The notes beneath the pieces were generated by a model. It had not been told where the DNA came from and made no database searches. It was given only the letters and a program-made list of their open reading frames with translations. Shown in pieces: positions 7,928 through 13,130 of a DNA stretch of 13,130 nt. The stretch's first letter is position 1; each line of letters starts with the position of its first letter. The translations under genes and the position numbers were made by a program. The DNA is from an uncultured Bacillota bacterium (GTDB taxonomy: Bacteria > Bacillota > Limnochordia > Limnochordales > ZCTH02-B6): the NCBI GenBank assembly GCA_937916565.1, contig CALFSR010000241.1:1-13130 (forward strand), read 5' to 3'.

Positions 7928-7956
7928 GCATCCCCCGCCCGGCGCGGACATATAGT
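7928..7956 (+). promoter_or_regulatory. Candidate sigma-E-type promoter before the SpoIVF-like pair
   Basis: An A/T-rich island in otherwise GC-rich DNA reads CATATAGT at 7949-7956, six of eight matches to the mother-cell sigma-E -10 consensus CATACAMT as I recall it. GCAT at 7928-7931, 14 bases before (taking the -35 as 7928-7934), matches the first half of the -35 consensus KMATATT. Only half of the -35 matches, and the predicted start near 7963 would cut into the ribosome-binding site at 7963-7968, so this is tentative. The spoIVF operon is a sigma-E target in B. subtilis, which makes the position meaningful. No fitting sigma-A -35 was found for the TATAGT. Confidence 0.3.
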
Positions 7957-7976
7957 GTGCCGGGAGGTCGAGCCCA

Positions 7977-8246
7977 TTGACCGGGTCTGCCCTTGTGCGC
8001 AACGGGCTGTTTTCCCTAATCCTGCTCCTCCTGGTCGCCACCGTGCACGAAGCGAACTTGCCCGTGACCCAAGCCCTCGAGGAGTACCTGGCTTTCGTCC
8101 TGACCACCGACTTTGACTACAGGCCATGGCTTGCGGGCATCGCGGCGCGGCTTGAGCTGCCTGACCTGCCGGCGTTTCCCGTATTCGGCGGGTCGCCGGG
8201 TGCACCGGCGGATCCCACGCCCCTTTCGGATGATCCGCAGCGGTGA
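7977..8246 (+). CDS. Small one-TM protein in the SpoIVFA position, no LytM domain
   Basis: An 89-residue protein of uncertain function. It starts at TTG 7977, with GGAGGT at 7963-7968 eight bases upstream; GTG 7995 is an alternative. One membrane helix covers about residues 9-23 (NGLFSLILLLLVATV). The segment after it (ALEEYLAFVLTTDFDYRPW, then Pro-rich LPDLPAFPVFGG) resembles, from memory, the stretch between the membrane helix and the LytM/M23 domain of SpoIVFA-type proteins. The tail is Pro/Ser/Asp-rich and ends there. Its TGA overlaps the GTG of the M50 protease gene (GTGA), so the two should be co-translated. In many spore formers the gene at this place is SpoIVFA or an M23 peptidase. 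I infer a reduced SpoIVFA-like partner of SpoIVFB. It could also be an unrelated small membrane protein. An N-terminal TM, in-frame coupling and a good ribosome-binding site support it being real. Confidence 0.65.
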   Translation: MTGSALVRNGLFSLILLLLVATVHEANLPVTQALEEYLAFVLTTDFDYRPWLAGIAARLELPDLPAFPVFGGSPGAPADPTPLSDDPQR

Positions 8247-9148
8247 GGCCGGTGAAGCTGGCGACAGTCCTTGGCGTCCGGTTCAGCGTCAACGCGTTGT
8301 TTCTGCTGCTTCTTGTGGCCGCTGCGTGGCTCGGGCGATTGGTCGAGGCGGCTACGGTTTTTGGAGTTGTTCTCCTGCATGAGGTGGGGCACGTCGTCGC
8401 CGCCCGGGGCTACGGCATTGCCGTGACCGAGGTGGAGCTTCTGCCCTTTGGCGGCGTCGCCCGGATGGAGGGGCTGCTGGAGGCGGACCCGCGCGTTGAG
8501 GCCGGCATCGCGGCGGCGGGGCCGCTCACTAACGTGGTCCTCATGGGGATCGGCGCCCTTGTCTGGCGCTACGGAGTGGTGGACTCCGGGTGGGCCTCGT
8601 TGTTTATGGGCACAAACGCCCTCGTGGCCGGCTTCAACTTGCTCCCGGCCCTGCCCCTGGACGGGGGCCGGCTGCTGCGGGCATACCGGGCCCGGGCCGT
8701 CGGTTACCGTCGCGCCACGCACCAAGCGGTGCGCGTGGGGCGCTGGGTCGGCGTGGGCCTGGTCATCGCCGGCGCCGCCGGTGTGTATTGGGGGTATGTG
8801 AGCGCAACGCTGCCCATCTTGGGTGTGTTTGTCCTGCTCGCCGCGGCGCGGGAAAGCGAGGCCGCGGCGTACGTTTTAATGCGGTCGCTCGCCCGCAAGC
8901 AGCGGGAGCTGGCGCAGAGCGGCTGCCTGGCCGCGGAAGCGCTGGTCGCCCGGGCCGACAGCACCCTGAAGCAAGTGATCGACCGTTTCGTCCCCCAGCG
9001 CTACCATGTGGTGTGGGTGGTGGACGAGGCGGGGCAACTGACAGGCATCGCGGCCGAGGCGGACATCTTGGAATGCCTGTTTGATCGGGGTTTCCACGTG
9101 CCCATCGGGGATGTGGTTCAGTTCCGGTTGATTGACAGAGGACGGTGA
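8243..9148 (+). CDS. spoIVFB: SpoIVFB-like site-2 protease (M50 intramembrane metalloprotease)
   Basis: A 301-residue polytopic zinc protease of the M50/S2P family. The zinc site is H46-E-V-G-H50 within LLHEVGH, and the third ligand lies in N132-LLPALPLDGG with D140, the S2P NxxPxxPLDGG motif. LLPFGGVARME after the first motif is characteristic of SpoIVFB. Membrane helices cover about 15-55 and 90-195. The C-terminal region, about 215-290, is a single CBS-like domain (VVWVVDEAGQLTGIAAEADIL), which in SpoIVFB senses ATP and contacts pro-sigma-K. The expected role is releasing active sigma-K in the mother cell from the outer forespore membrane. The start is GTG 8243 overlapping the previous stop; GTG 8252 is possible and would lose three residues. 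No pro-sigma-K gene is in the window, so the substrate is inferred. Confidence 0.9.
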   Translation: MRPVKLATVLGVRFSVNALFLLLLVAAAWLGRLVEAATVFGVVLLHEVGHVVAARGYGIAVTEVELLPFGGVARMEGLLEADPRVEAGIAAAGPLTNVVLMGIGALVWRYGVVDSGWASLFMGTNALVAGFNLLPALPLDGGRLLRAYRARAVGYRRATHQAVRVGRWVGVGLVIAGAAGVYWGYVSATLPILGVFVLLAAARESEAAAYVLMRSLARKQRELAQSGCLAAEALVARADSTLKQVIDRFVPQRYHVVWVVDEAGQLTGIAAEADILECLFDRGFHVPIGDVVQFRLIDRGR

Positions 9149-9160
9149 CTCTGGTATGCT
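9132..9160 (+). promoter_or_regulatory. Sigma-A-type promoter for rng
   Basis: A perfect -35 TTGACA at 9132-9137 is followed by 17 bases and TATGCT at 9155-9160, with TG at 9152-9153 making an extended -10. It overlaps the last codons of the spoIVFB gene. The predicted transcription start is near A9167, giving rng a leader of about 170 nt. This would let rng be expressed in growing cells independently of the sporulation pair upstream. Confidence 0.75.
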
Positions 9161-9170
9161 GTTTCCATAC

Positions 9171-9264
9171 GTACGTTCGCTGACGCGGGGATAACGTACA
9201 ACGCACAATTGCCGGGGCATGGCCGGGGGGTCGGCTTGGTAAACGGAATAGCCGTCGTCCCGGC
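9171..9264 (+). promoter_or_regulatory. Structured 5' leader of rng (two stem-loop regions)
   Basis: Just after the predicted transcription start, GTACGTT at 9171-9177 is perfectly complementary to AACGTAC at 9193-9199, with an inner CGC/GCG pairing (9178-9180 with 9185-9187). Further on, GCCGGG at 9211-9216 can pair with CCCGGC at 9259-9264, enclosing a CGGCT/AGCCG hairpin (9232-9236 with 9250-9254). A T-rich single-stranded stretch follows before the ribosome-binding site GGAGTG at 9321-9326. A hairpin at the mRNA 5' end and an A/U-rich leader are features that RNase E/G enzymes respond to, so autoregulation is plausible. That role is inference. Confidence 0.4.
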
Positions 9265-9336
9265 TTTCGCATACTAACTACAGCTTTCTTAATTTTTGAC
9301 CCTTTGTTCGGGCGTGGTCAGGAGTGACCGGAAGAA

Positions 9337-11025
9337 ATGGCACGGGAGATCGTGGTCAACGCCGGCTTCGGCGAGACCCGCGCGGCGCTGCTGGAAGATC
9401 GGCGGCTCGTGGAGTTGTTCTTGGAGCGCGACGCTCGCCATTCCGTGGCGGGCAACATCTACAAAGGCCGGGTGGAAAACGTTCTCCCCGGCATGCAGGC
9501 GGCTTTCGTCAACATTGGGCTTGAGCGCAATGCGTTTTTGTACGTGGACGACGCCGTGGTGCAGCTCAACGGCGCGGACGAAGTCGACGCGGCGCCGCGA
9601 GGCCGTTCCATCGACGACGTGCTGGCGGTCGGCCAGGAGATCGTCGTCCAGGTCGCCAAGGAGCCCATCGGCACAAAGGGCGCACGCGTCGTCACAAATC
9701 TCACGATCCCCGGCCGCTATCTCGTGCTGATGCCCACCGTCGATCATATCGCCTTATCGCGGCGCATCACCGACGAGGAGGAGCGCCACCGGCTGAAAGA
9801 GATCGCCAAGCAGATCCGCCCTCCCGGCATGGGGCTTATCGTGCGTACGCTAGCCGTGGGTAAGGACGCCGACGTGCTGGCGCAGGACTGCCGGTTTCTC
9901 ATGGGCGTATGGGACAAGATTCAGCGGCGCGCCGAGTCCAACCCGGCGCCGGCGCTCCTCTATGAGGACTTTGATCTCGTGTACCGGCTCGTGCGGGATG
10001 AGTTCACGCCCGACGTCTCCCGCTTCGTCGTCGACGACGAAACGGTATACAAGACGGTTCTTGAGCTGCTTGACTCGCTCTCGCCGGGCATGAAGCCCCG
10101 GGTCTATCTGTATACGGGCAAGAAACCCATCTTTGAGTTTTACGACGTCGAAACGCAACTCGAACGGTCTCTCCAGCGCAAGGTCTGGCTTGAGAGCGGC
10201 GGCTACATCGTCATCGACCATACGGAGGCGCTGACGAGCATCGACGTCAACACCGGGCGTTTCATCGGCACCACCAACCTCGCGGACACGGTGCTCAAGA
10301 CGAACCTGGAGGCGGCGGTGGAGATCGCCCGGCAAGTGCGCCTGCGGGACATCGGAGGCATCATCATCATTGATTTTATCGACATGGAATCCGAGGCGCA
10401 CCGCCGGCAGGTGCTAGAGGCCTTGGAGAACGCCTTGCAGCCGGACAAGACCCGTTCGCATGTGCTTGGGTTCACAAGCCTCGGCCTTGTGGAGATGACG
10501 CGCAAAAAGGTGTCCGAGGACATCGAGACGCGGCTGATGCGGGCGTGCCCGTACTGCGAGGGGTCAGGACGGGTGTTGTCCGAGGAAACCGTGGCCCACC
10601 GGACGCAGCGGGAAGTCGAGCGGCGCGCCCGCACGGGGCGGGAGGAAGCGTTCCTCATCACGGCTCACCCGTCGGTCGCGGCACAGATCATCGGTCCGAG
10701 CGGCACGCTGCTCCGGCGCCTGGAGGAGCGTACCGGCAAGGCCATCTACGTTAAGGGCGCCGAAGGGATGCACCTTGAGGACGTGGACATCGTGGCCGGC
10801 ACCAAGGCGGAGCTCGAGCGCCGCGCGTTTCCGGTGCGTGAAGGCCAGGTGCTTGACATGCAGGTGCAGGAACCGCACCTGACCAATCCGAAAGACGGCA
10901 TCGCCCGTATCGAGGGGTACGTCATCGACATCGAGGGCGGCGGGCGCTACGTGGGGCAAAAGCTCAAGGTCGAGATCACCAAGGTGTTTCGCACGTACGC
11001 CAAGGGCAAGGTGCGGTCGGTCTAG
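9337..11025 (+). CDS. rng: Ribonuclease E/G family endoribonuclease
   Basis: A 562-residue single-strand-specific endoribonuclease acting in mRNA decay and rRNA processing. The S1 RNA-binding domain lies at about 35-120 (GNIYKGRVENVLPGMQAAFVNIG). The DNase-I-like catalytic domain has D303 and N305 in SIDVNTGRF and D346 in IIDFIDMESE, with the same residue numbers as E. coli RNase E. The zinc-link C404-P-Y-C407 also matches in number. The chain ends in an extra domain (about 502-562, with HLTNPKDGIARIEGYVIDIEGGG) that looks TRAM-like and is absent from E. coli RNase G (about 490 residues); clostridial enzymes carry it. There is no long RNase E-type scaffold. ATG 9337 follows GGAGTG at 9321-9326 with ten bases between. 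The gene has its own promoter and faces a convergent CDF gene downstream. Confidence 0.95.
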   Translation: MAREIVVNAGFGETRAALLEDRRLVELFLERDARHSVAGNIYKGRVENVLPGMQAAFVNIGLERNAFLYVDDAVVQLNGADEVDAAPRGRSIDDVLAVGQEIVVQVAKEPIGTKGARVVTNLTIPGRYLVLMPTVDHIALSRRITDEEERHRLKEIAKQIRPPGMGLIVRTLAVGKDADVLAQDCRFLMGVWDKIQRRAESNPAPALLYEDFDLVYRLVRDEFTPDVSRFVVDDETVYKTVLELLDSLSPGMKPRVYLYTGKKPIFEFYDVETQLERSLQRKVWLESGGYIVIDHTEALTSIDVNTGRFIGTTNLADTVLKTNLEAAVEIARQVRLRDIGGIIIIDFIDMESEAHRRQVLEALENALQPDKTRSHVLGFTSLGLVEMTRKKVSEDIETRLMRACPYCEGSGRVLSEETVAHRTQREVERRARTGREEAFLITAHPSVAAQIIGPSGTLLRRLEERTGKAIYVKGAEGMHLEDVDIVAGTKAELERRAFPVREGQVLDMQVQEPHLTNPKDGIARIEGYVIDIEGGGRYVGQKLKVEITKVFRTYAKGKVRSV

Positions 11026-11079
11026 TCCGAAAGGAAGCCGGAAGTTGCCGGCGGGGCTTGGTGAGGGCCGGTGACCGGC

Positions 11080-11103
11080 GCACGCCGCTTCAGCGAGGCG
11101 TGC
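11080..11103. terminator. Hairpin between convergent rng and CDF genes
   Basis: GCACGCC at 11080-11086 is perfectly complementary to GGCGTGC at 11097-11103, with GC/GC pairing inside the loop. It spans the stop codon of the minus-strand CDF gene and lies 55 nt after the rng stop, the right place for a shared terminator of two convergent transcripts. Neither side has a proper T-run (only GTTTG on the plus side), so it is a weak candidate. No better terminator was seen in the 64-nt gap. Confidence 0.35.
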
Positions 11104-11989
11104 CTGCGTTTGGCTGGCAAGGCTCCCGGTCCCCGGTGACGGGATCCAGGTGGACGAACGCCTTCTGCACGAGCTCGATGGCTTCCACGGCTTCGCGCAC
11201 CCGGTTGCCGATGGCGTGGGCCGTGGTGAGCGCCAGGCCTCCATCCAGCTCGACGTGCAGTTGCACGTGGAGGCGGTCGCCGACGTAGTGGGCCAGTACG
11301 TCGTGAACGCCCACGACGCCCGGGACGGCCGTGGCCGCGGCCACAATCCGCGCTTTGACCTCGGGCGCGGGGGCATTGCCCATGAGATAGCCGACGTTTT
11401 CCAGGCCGACGCGCACGCCCGATATAATGATCCAGGCGCCGATGGCGAGCGCCGCGATCGCGTCCATCCGGCCGCCGGCCAAAAGGCCCGTGAGGGCGAG
11501 ACCGCTCGTGAGGACGTCGTTGCGGGAGTCGACGAAGCTTGCCCGCAACGCGGGGCTGCCCGTGCGGCGGGACCCCCGGTAATACCAGATGGCCATGGCG
11601 CCCTTAATGGCGATGCTGGCCACGAGCAGGGCGGCGGCGAGAGGGGCGTCTTGTACCGTCCCCGGCTTCAGCAGGCTCTGCAGGGCGTCTCGCACGACGG
11701 TGGCTCCCAGGGCGGAGGCAAACACGGCGAAGAGCATTCCGGCCAACGGCTCAGCCCGCCGGTGGCCGAAGGGATGGTCTTCGTCGGGCCGCTGCTCGTG
11801 GATGCGGATGCTGACGTATGCCACGGAGTAGGTCAGGACGTCCAGGAACGCGTTGAAGGCATCGGAGAGAACGGCCGCGCTGCCCGAACGCAAGGCAGCG
11901 ATTCCTTTCAGGCCAAAAAGAAAGAGGCTCAAGGCGACGCCGGCGGCGCCGAGGCGCTCCTTTTCGCGGCGGGCGAGATCCGAGGACAT
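11090..11989 (-). CDS. Cation diffusion facilitator transporter, MntE-like metal site
   Basis: A 299-residue CDF-family metal/proton antiporter in the cytoplasmic membrane. It starts at ATG 11989 (minus strand); the frame is open to 12331, but the upstream part is Pro/Arg-rich and would overlap rplU, so it is rejected. GGAGGG lies 14 bases before the ATG, which is rather far. Six membrane helices occupy about 13-205 and a cytoplasmic dimerisation domain the last 80 or so residues, containing VPGVVGVHDVLAHYVGD. The loop signature DEDHPFGHRRAEPLAG is typical. The transport site reads N46-A-F-L-D50 in helix 2 and D154-S-R-N-D158 in helix 5: Asn-Asp-Asp-Asp rather than the His/Asp mix of zinc exporters. 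From memory, NDDD resembles manganese exporter MntE of streptococci, so Mn(II) efflux is suggested but not shown. It is the only minus-strand gene and interrupts the usual rng-rplU neighbourhood. Confidence 0.92.
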   Translation of the reverse strand: MSSDLARREKERLGAAGVALSLFLFGLKGIAALRSGSAAVLSDAFNAFLDVLTYSVAYVSIRIHEQRPDEDHPFGHRRAEPLAGMLFAVFASALGATVVRDALQSLLKPGTVQDAPLAAALLVASIAIKGAMAIWYYRGSRRTGSPALRASFVDSRNDVLTSGLALTGLLAGGRMDAIAALAIGAWIIISGVRVGLENVGYLMGNAPAPEVKARIVAAATAVPGVVGVHDVLAHYVGDRLHVQLHVELDGGLALTTAHAIGNRVREAVEAIELVQKAFVHLDPVTGDREPCQPNAGTPR

Positions 11990-12052
11990 GGCATTAAGTA
12001 TATCCCTCCGACAGGCGGCGCGCCAGGGTGGCGTTGGGCTCGCGGGGTGTCG

Positions 12053-12082
12053 TTGACAGTTGTCTACGCCCCGTGCTAAAAT
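12053..12082 (+). promoter_or_regulatory. Sigma-A-type promoter of the rplU-prp-rpmA operon
   Basis: TTGACA at 12053-12058, an 18-base spacer and TAAAAT at 12077-12082, with TG at 12074-12075 as an extended -10. This is close to the vegetative consensus and fits a highly expressed ribosomal operon. The predicted transcription start is near 12088, leaving a leader of about 80 nt before rplU. Confidence 0.8.
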
Positions 12083-12087
12083 CCGTA

Positions 12088-12160
12088 GGGCAGTCACGTC
12101 GTGAGCGAGTGGGATGCTCCTCGCCGTACTTCTCGGCGGCGGGCGGGCCATGATGGAGGG
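12088..12160 (+). ncRNA. L21-leader-like 5' UTR of rplU
   Basis: The transcript leader contains CGTGAGCGAGTGGGATG at 12099-12116, followed by a GC-rich hairpin in which CTCC-T-CGCCG pairs with CGGCG-G-(C)-GGG around the loop TACTTCT (12117-12143, one bulge). The ribosome-binding GGAGGG at 12155-12160 comes straight after. Leader elements before rplU in Bacillota have this layout (short conserved GUGAG/GGGAU-like sequence, terminal hairpin, start region) and are thought to bind L21 for autoregulation. The family match is from memory and needs a covariance-model search. Confidence 0.5.
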
Positions 12161-12171
12161 CAATGAACCCG

Positions 12172-12489
12172 ATGGCAACCTATGCGATTGTGGAAACCGG
12201 CGGCAAGCAGCACCGGGTGGCCGAAGGCGACACCATCTACGTGGAGAAGCTGACCGCCGAGCCCGGGGAGCAGGTGCGGCTTGACCGCGTGTTGCTGGTG
12301 AACCGGGAGGGCGAGCTCCGGGTTGGTGCACCGACGGTGGAAGGCGCCGCGGTGGTGGCGCGCGTTAGCGGCCACGGCAAGGCCCGCAAGATCCTCGTGT
12401 TCAAGTACCGCCCCAAGAAGCGGTATCGCCGCCGCTACGGGCACCGGCAGCCGTACACCCGGCTCGTCATCGAGAAGATCGAGGCGTAA
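12172..12489 (+). CDS. rplU: 50S ribosomal protein L21 (bL21)
   Basis: Large-subunit protein bL21, 105 residues from ATG 12172. The N terminus YAIVETGGKQHRVAEGD and the C-terminal basic signature VFKYRPKKRYRRRYGHRQPYT are diagnostic. Two in-frame ATG codons are possible. GGAGGG at 12155-12160 is only two bases from ATG 12163 but eleven from ATG 12172; the latter also gives the family's usual N terminus, so it is preferred, though neither spacing is ideal. It is the first gene of the rplU-prp-rpmA operon, with prp starting three bases after its stop. Expression is probably controlled by the promoter at 12053-12082 and the leader RNA. Confidence 0.96.
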   Translation: MATYAIVETGGKQHRVAEGDTIYVEKLTAEPGEQVRLDRVLLVNREGELRVGAPTVEGAAVVARVSGHGKARKILVFKYRPKKRYRRRYGHRQPYTRLVIEKIEA

Positions 12490-12492
12490 GGC

Positions 12493-12861
12493 ATGATCAC
12501 CGTCGAGGTGTTCCGCGGCGCCGATGGCCGCATTCGGGGCTTTCGGGCGCAGGGGCACGCTGGCTACGGGGAGTACGGCCAGGACATCGTCTGCGCTGCG
12601 GTGTCCGCGATCACCCAGACGGCGGTGCTCGGCCTGTTGCGGCATCTGGAACTGCCCGTGCGGCTCAAGCAGGCTGACGGCTACCTGGAATGCCTGTTGG
12701 GCGACGATGAGCGCAGCCACGGCGCAGGCGCCCAGAGTGTGTTGGCCTCAATGGTCCTGGGCCTGCAGGAAGTGCAGCGCCAGTACCCGGAGCGGGTGCG
12801 GGTGCGGCATGCGGTGCGGGTGCCAAGCAAAGCGGGCGTGCTGAGCGGCGCGAAGGCGTAA
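12493..12861 (+). CDS. prp: Ribosomal-processing cysteine protease Prp
   Basis: A 122-residue protease of the Prp (YsxB) family that removes the N-terminal extension of ribosomal protein L27 before assembly. The catalytic pair H22 and C34 is present in GHAGYGEYGQDIVCAAVS, with the same residue numbers as the S. aureus enzyme. The remainder is a compact alpha/beta fold with SHGAGAQSVLASMVLGLQEV in its second half. ATG 12493 lies three bases after the rplU stop, with only a weak GAGGCGTAAGG before it, so translation is probably coupled. Its substrate L27 is encoded by the next gene, which begins 73 nt later and carries the expected extension. Confidence 0.95.
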   Translation: MITVEVFRGADGRIRGFRAQGHAGYGEYGQDIVCAAVSAITQTAVLGLLRHLELPVRLKQADGYLECLLGDDERSHGAGAQSVLASMVLGLQEVQRQYPERVRVRHAVRVPSKAGVLSGAKA

Positions 12862-12934
12862 GGCCGGTGCCGGCGATGGGCGCCCATAGGAACGTGGAGA
12901 AACCGGCAGCCCGACGAGGGAGGAGGGGAAGCCG

Positions 12935-13130
12935 ATGGCTTTCGTCATGAACCTGCAGCTGTTCGCCACCAAGAAGGGCGGCAGCTCCACCAAGAACGGC
13001 CGGGACAGCATTGCCAAGCGGCTTGGCGTCAAGCATTTCGGCGGCCAGCGTGTGACGGCCGGCAGCATCCTCGTGCGCCAGCGGGGGACGCGCATCCACC
13101 CCGGCGTCAACGTGGGCCTGGGCAAGGACG
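12935..13130 (+). CDS. rpmA: 50S ribosomal protein L27 (bL27) with Prp-cleavable extension, 3' end outside window
   Basis: The first 65 codons of bL27, running off the right edge. The mature part begins TKKGGSSTKNGRDSIAKRLG, the highly conserved start of L27 near the peptidyl-transferase centre, and continues with QRVTAGSILVRQRGTRIHPG. Before it lies the extension MAFVMNLQLFA; the Prp site in Bacillota is after the FA of a LxFFA-type motif, so cleavage is expected between A11 and T12. ATG 12935 follows a strong AGGAGGGG at 12921-12928 with six bases between; ATG 12947 is a less likely start because it would shorten the extension to seven residues and lies 18 bases from the ribosome-binding site. 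The missing C terminus should be about 30 residues. Confidence 0.96.
   Translation, partial: MAFVMNLQLFATKKGGSSTKNGRDSIAKRLGVKHFGGQRVTAGSILVRQRGTRIHPGVNVGLGKD

Noticed and set aside
6618..7931. 437-codon minus-strand ORF opposite rodA
   Set aside because: Composition is Gln/Asp/His/Arg-rich without domains and it lies entirely over RodA with its catalytic motifs; an antisense artefact.
11990..12026. TATACT at 12002-11997 on the minus strand as a CDF promoter
   Set aside because: The predicted start would fall at the ATG (leaderless), only 3 of 6 -35 bases match, and it conflicts with a GGAGGG ribosome-binding site just upstream; not supported enough to list.
12053..12066. TGACA-GT-TGTC inverted repeat over the rplU -35 as an operator
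   Set aside because: Arms are only 4-5 bp and mostly explained by the TTGACA box itself.
11150..12079. 309-codon plus-strand ORF opposite the CDF gene
   Set aside because: Gly/Arg/His-rich and featureless, while the minus strand encodes a recognisable CDF transporter with intact motifs.
11990..12331. N-terminal extension of the CDF ORF by 114 codons
   Set aside because: Pro/Arg-rich, not CDF-like, and would overlap rplU and its promoter.
12876..12887. Perfect 12-bp palindrome between prp and rpmA
   Set aside because: A few such palindromes are expected by chance in 13 kb of GC-rich DNA; no repeat or regulator context.
1..13130. CRISPR arrays, insertion sequences, tRNA or rRNA genes, toxin-antitoxin or defence genes
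   Set aside because: None seen on either strand; nearly all sequence is accounted for by housekeeping genes.

Overview
The window is a stretch of chromosome from a high-G+C, probably spore-forming member of the Bacillota (Firmicutes). Three things point there: the gene order radC-mreBCD-mrdA-minCDE-rodA-spoIVFB-rng-rplU-prp-rpmA, which is typical of Clostridia and related deep lineages; a sporulation membrane protease (SpoIVFB); and the Prp protease paired with a ribosomal protein L27 that carries a cleavable N-terminal extension. The strong G/C bias suggests a lineage like Symbiobacterium, Thermaerobacter or Limnochorda, but this is inference and the species cannot be named from the window.

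Layout. Positions 1-4730 hold the 3' end of radC, then mreB, mreC, mreD and the elongation transpeptidase mrdA (PBP2), all on the plus strand with stop/start overlaps or short gaps. After a 152-nt gap containing a strong stem-loop come minC, minD, minE and the SEDS glycosyltransferase rodA (4883-7898). A small one-TM protein sitting in the SpoIVFA position and the M50 protease SpoIVFB follow (7977-9148). Next is rng, an RNase E/G-family ribonuclease (9337-11025), with its own sigma-A-type promoter and a structured leader. A cation diffusion facilitator gene lies on the opposite strand (11090-11989). The window ends with the ribosomal operon rplU-prp-rpmA (12172 to the edge), preceded by a near-consensus promoter and an L21-leader-like RNA.

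How the genes work together. MreBCD, PBP2 and RodA form the elongasome that builds the side wall: RodA polymerises glycan, PBP2 crosslinks it, and MreBCD positions and activates them. MinCDE blocks division away from midcell, so one cluster encodes both shape and division-site control. SpoIVFB would release the late mother-cell sigma factor during sporulation. Prp trims L27 before ribosome assembly, which explains its place between rplU and rpmA.

Nothing here looks like a wholly new defence, mobile or secondary-metabolism system. The most interesting points are: the SpoIVFA-position protein that lacks a LytM domain, with a possible sigma-E promoter before it; the rng promoter and leader hairpins; the apparent loss of the radical-SAM/DUF2344 genes usually found before rng; and the inserted antisense CDF transporter whose metal site reads Asn-Asp-Asp-Asp. 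No gene-free stretch exceeds 300 nt; the three largest gaps (before minC, before rng, and between the CDF gene and rplU) are covered by entries below.
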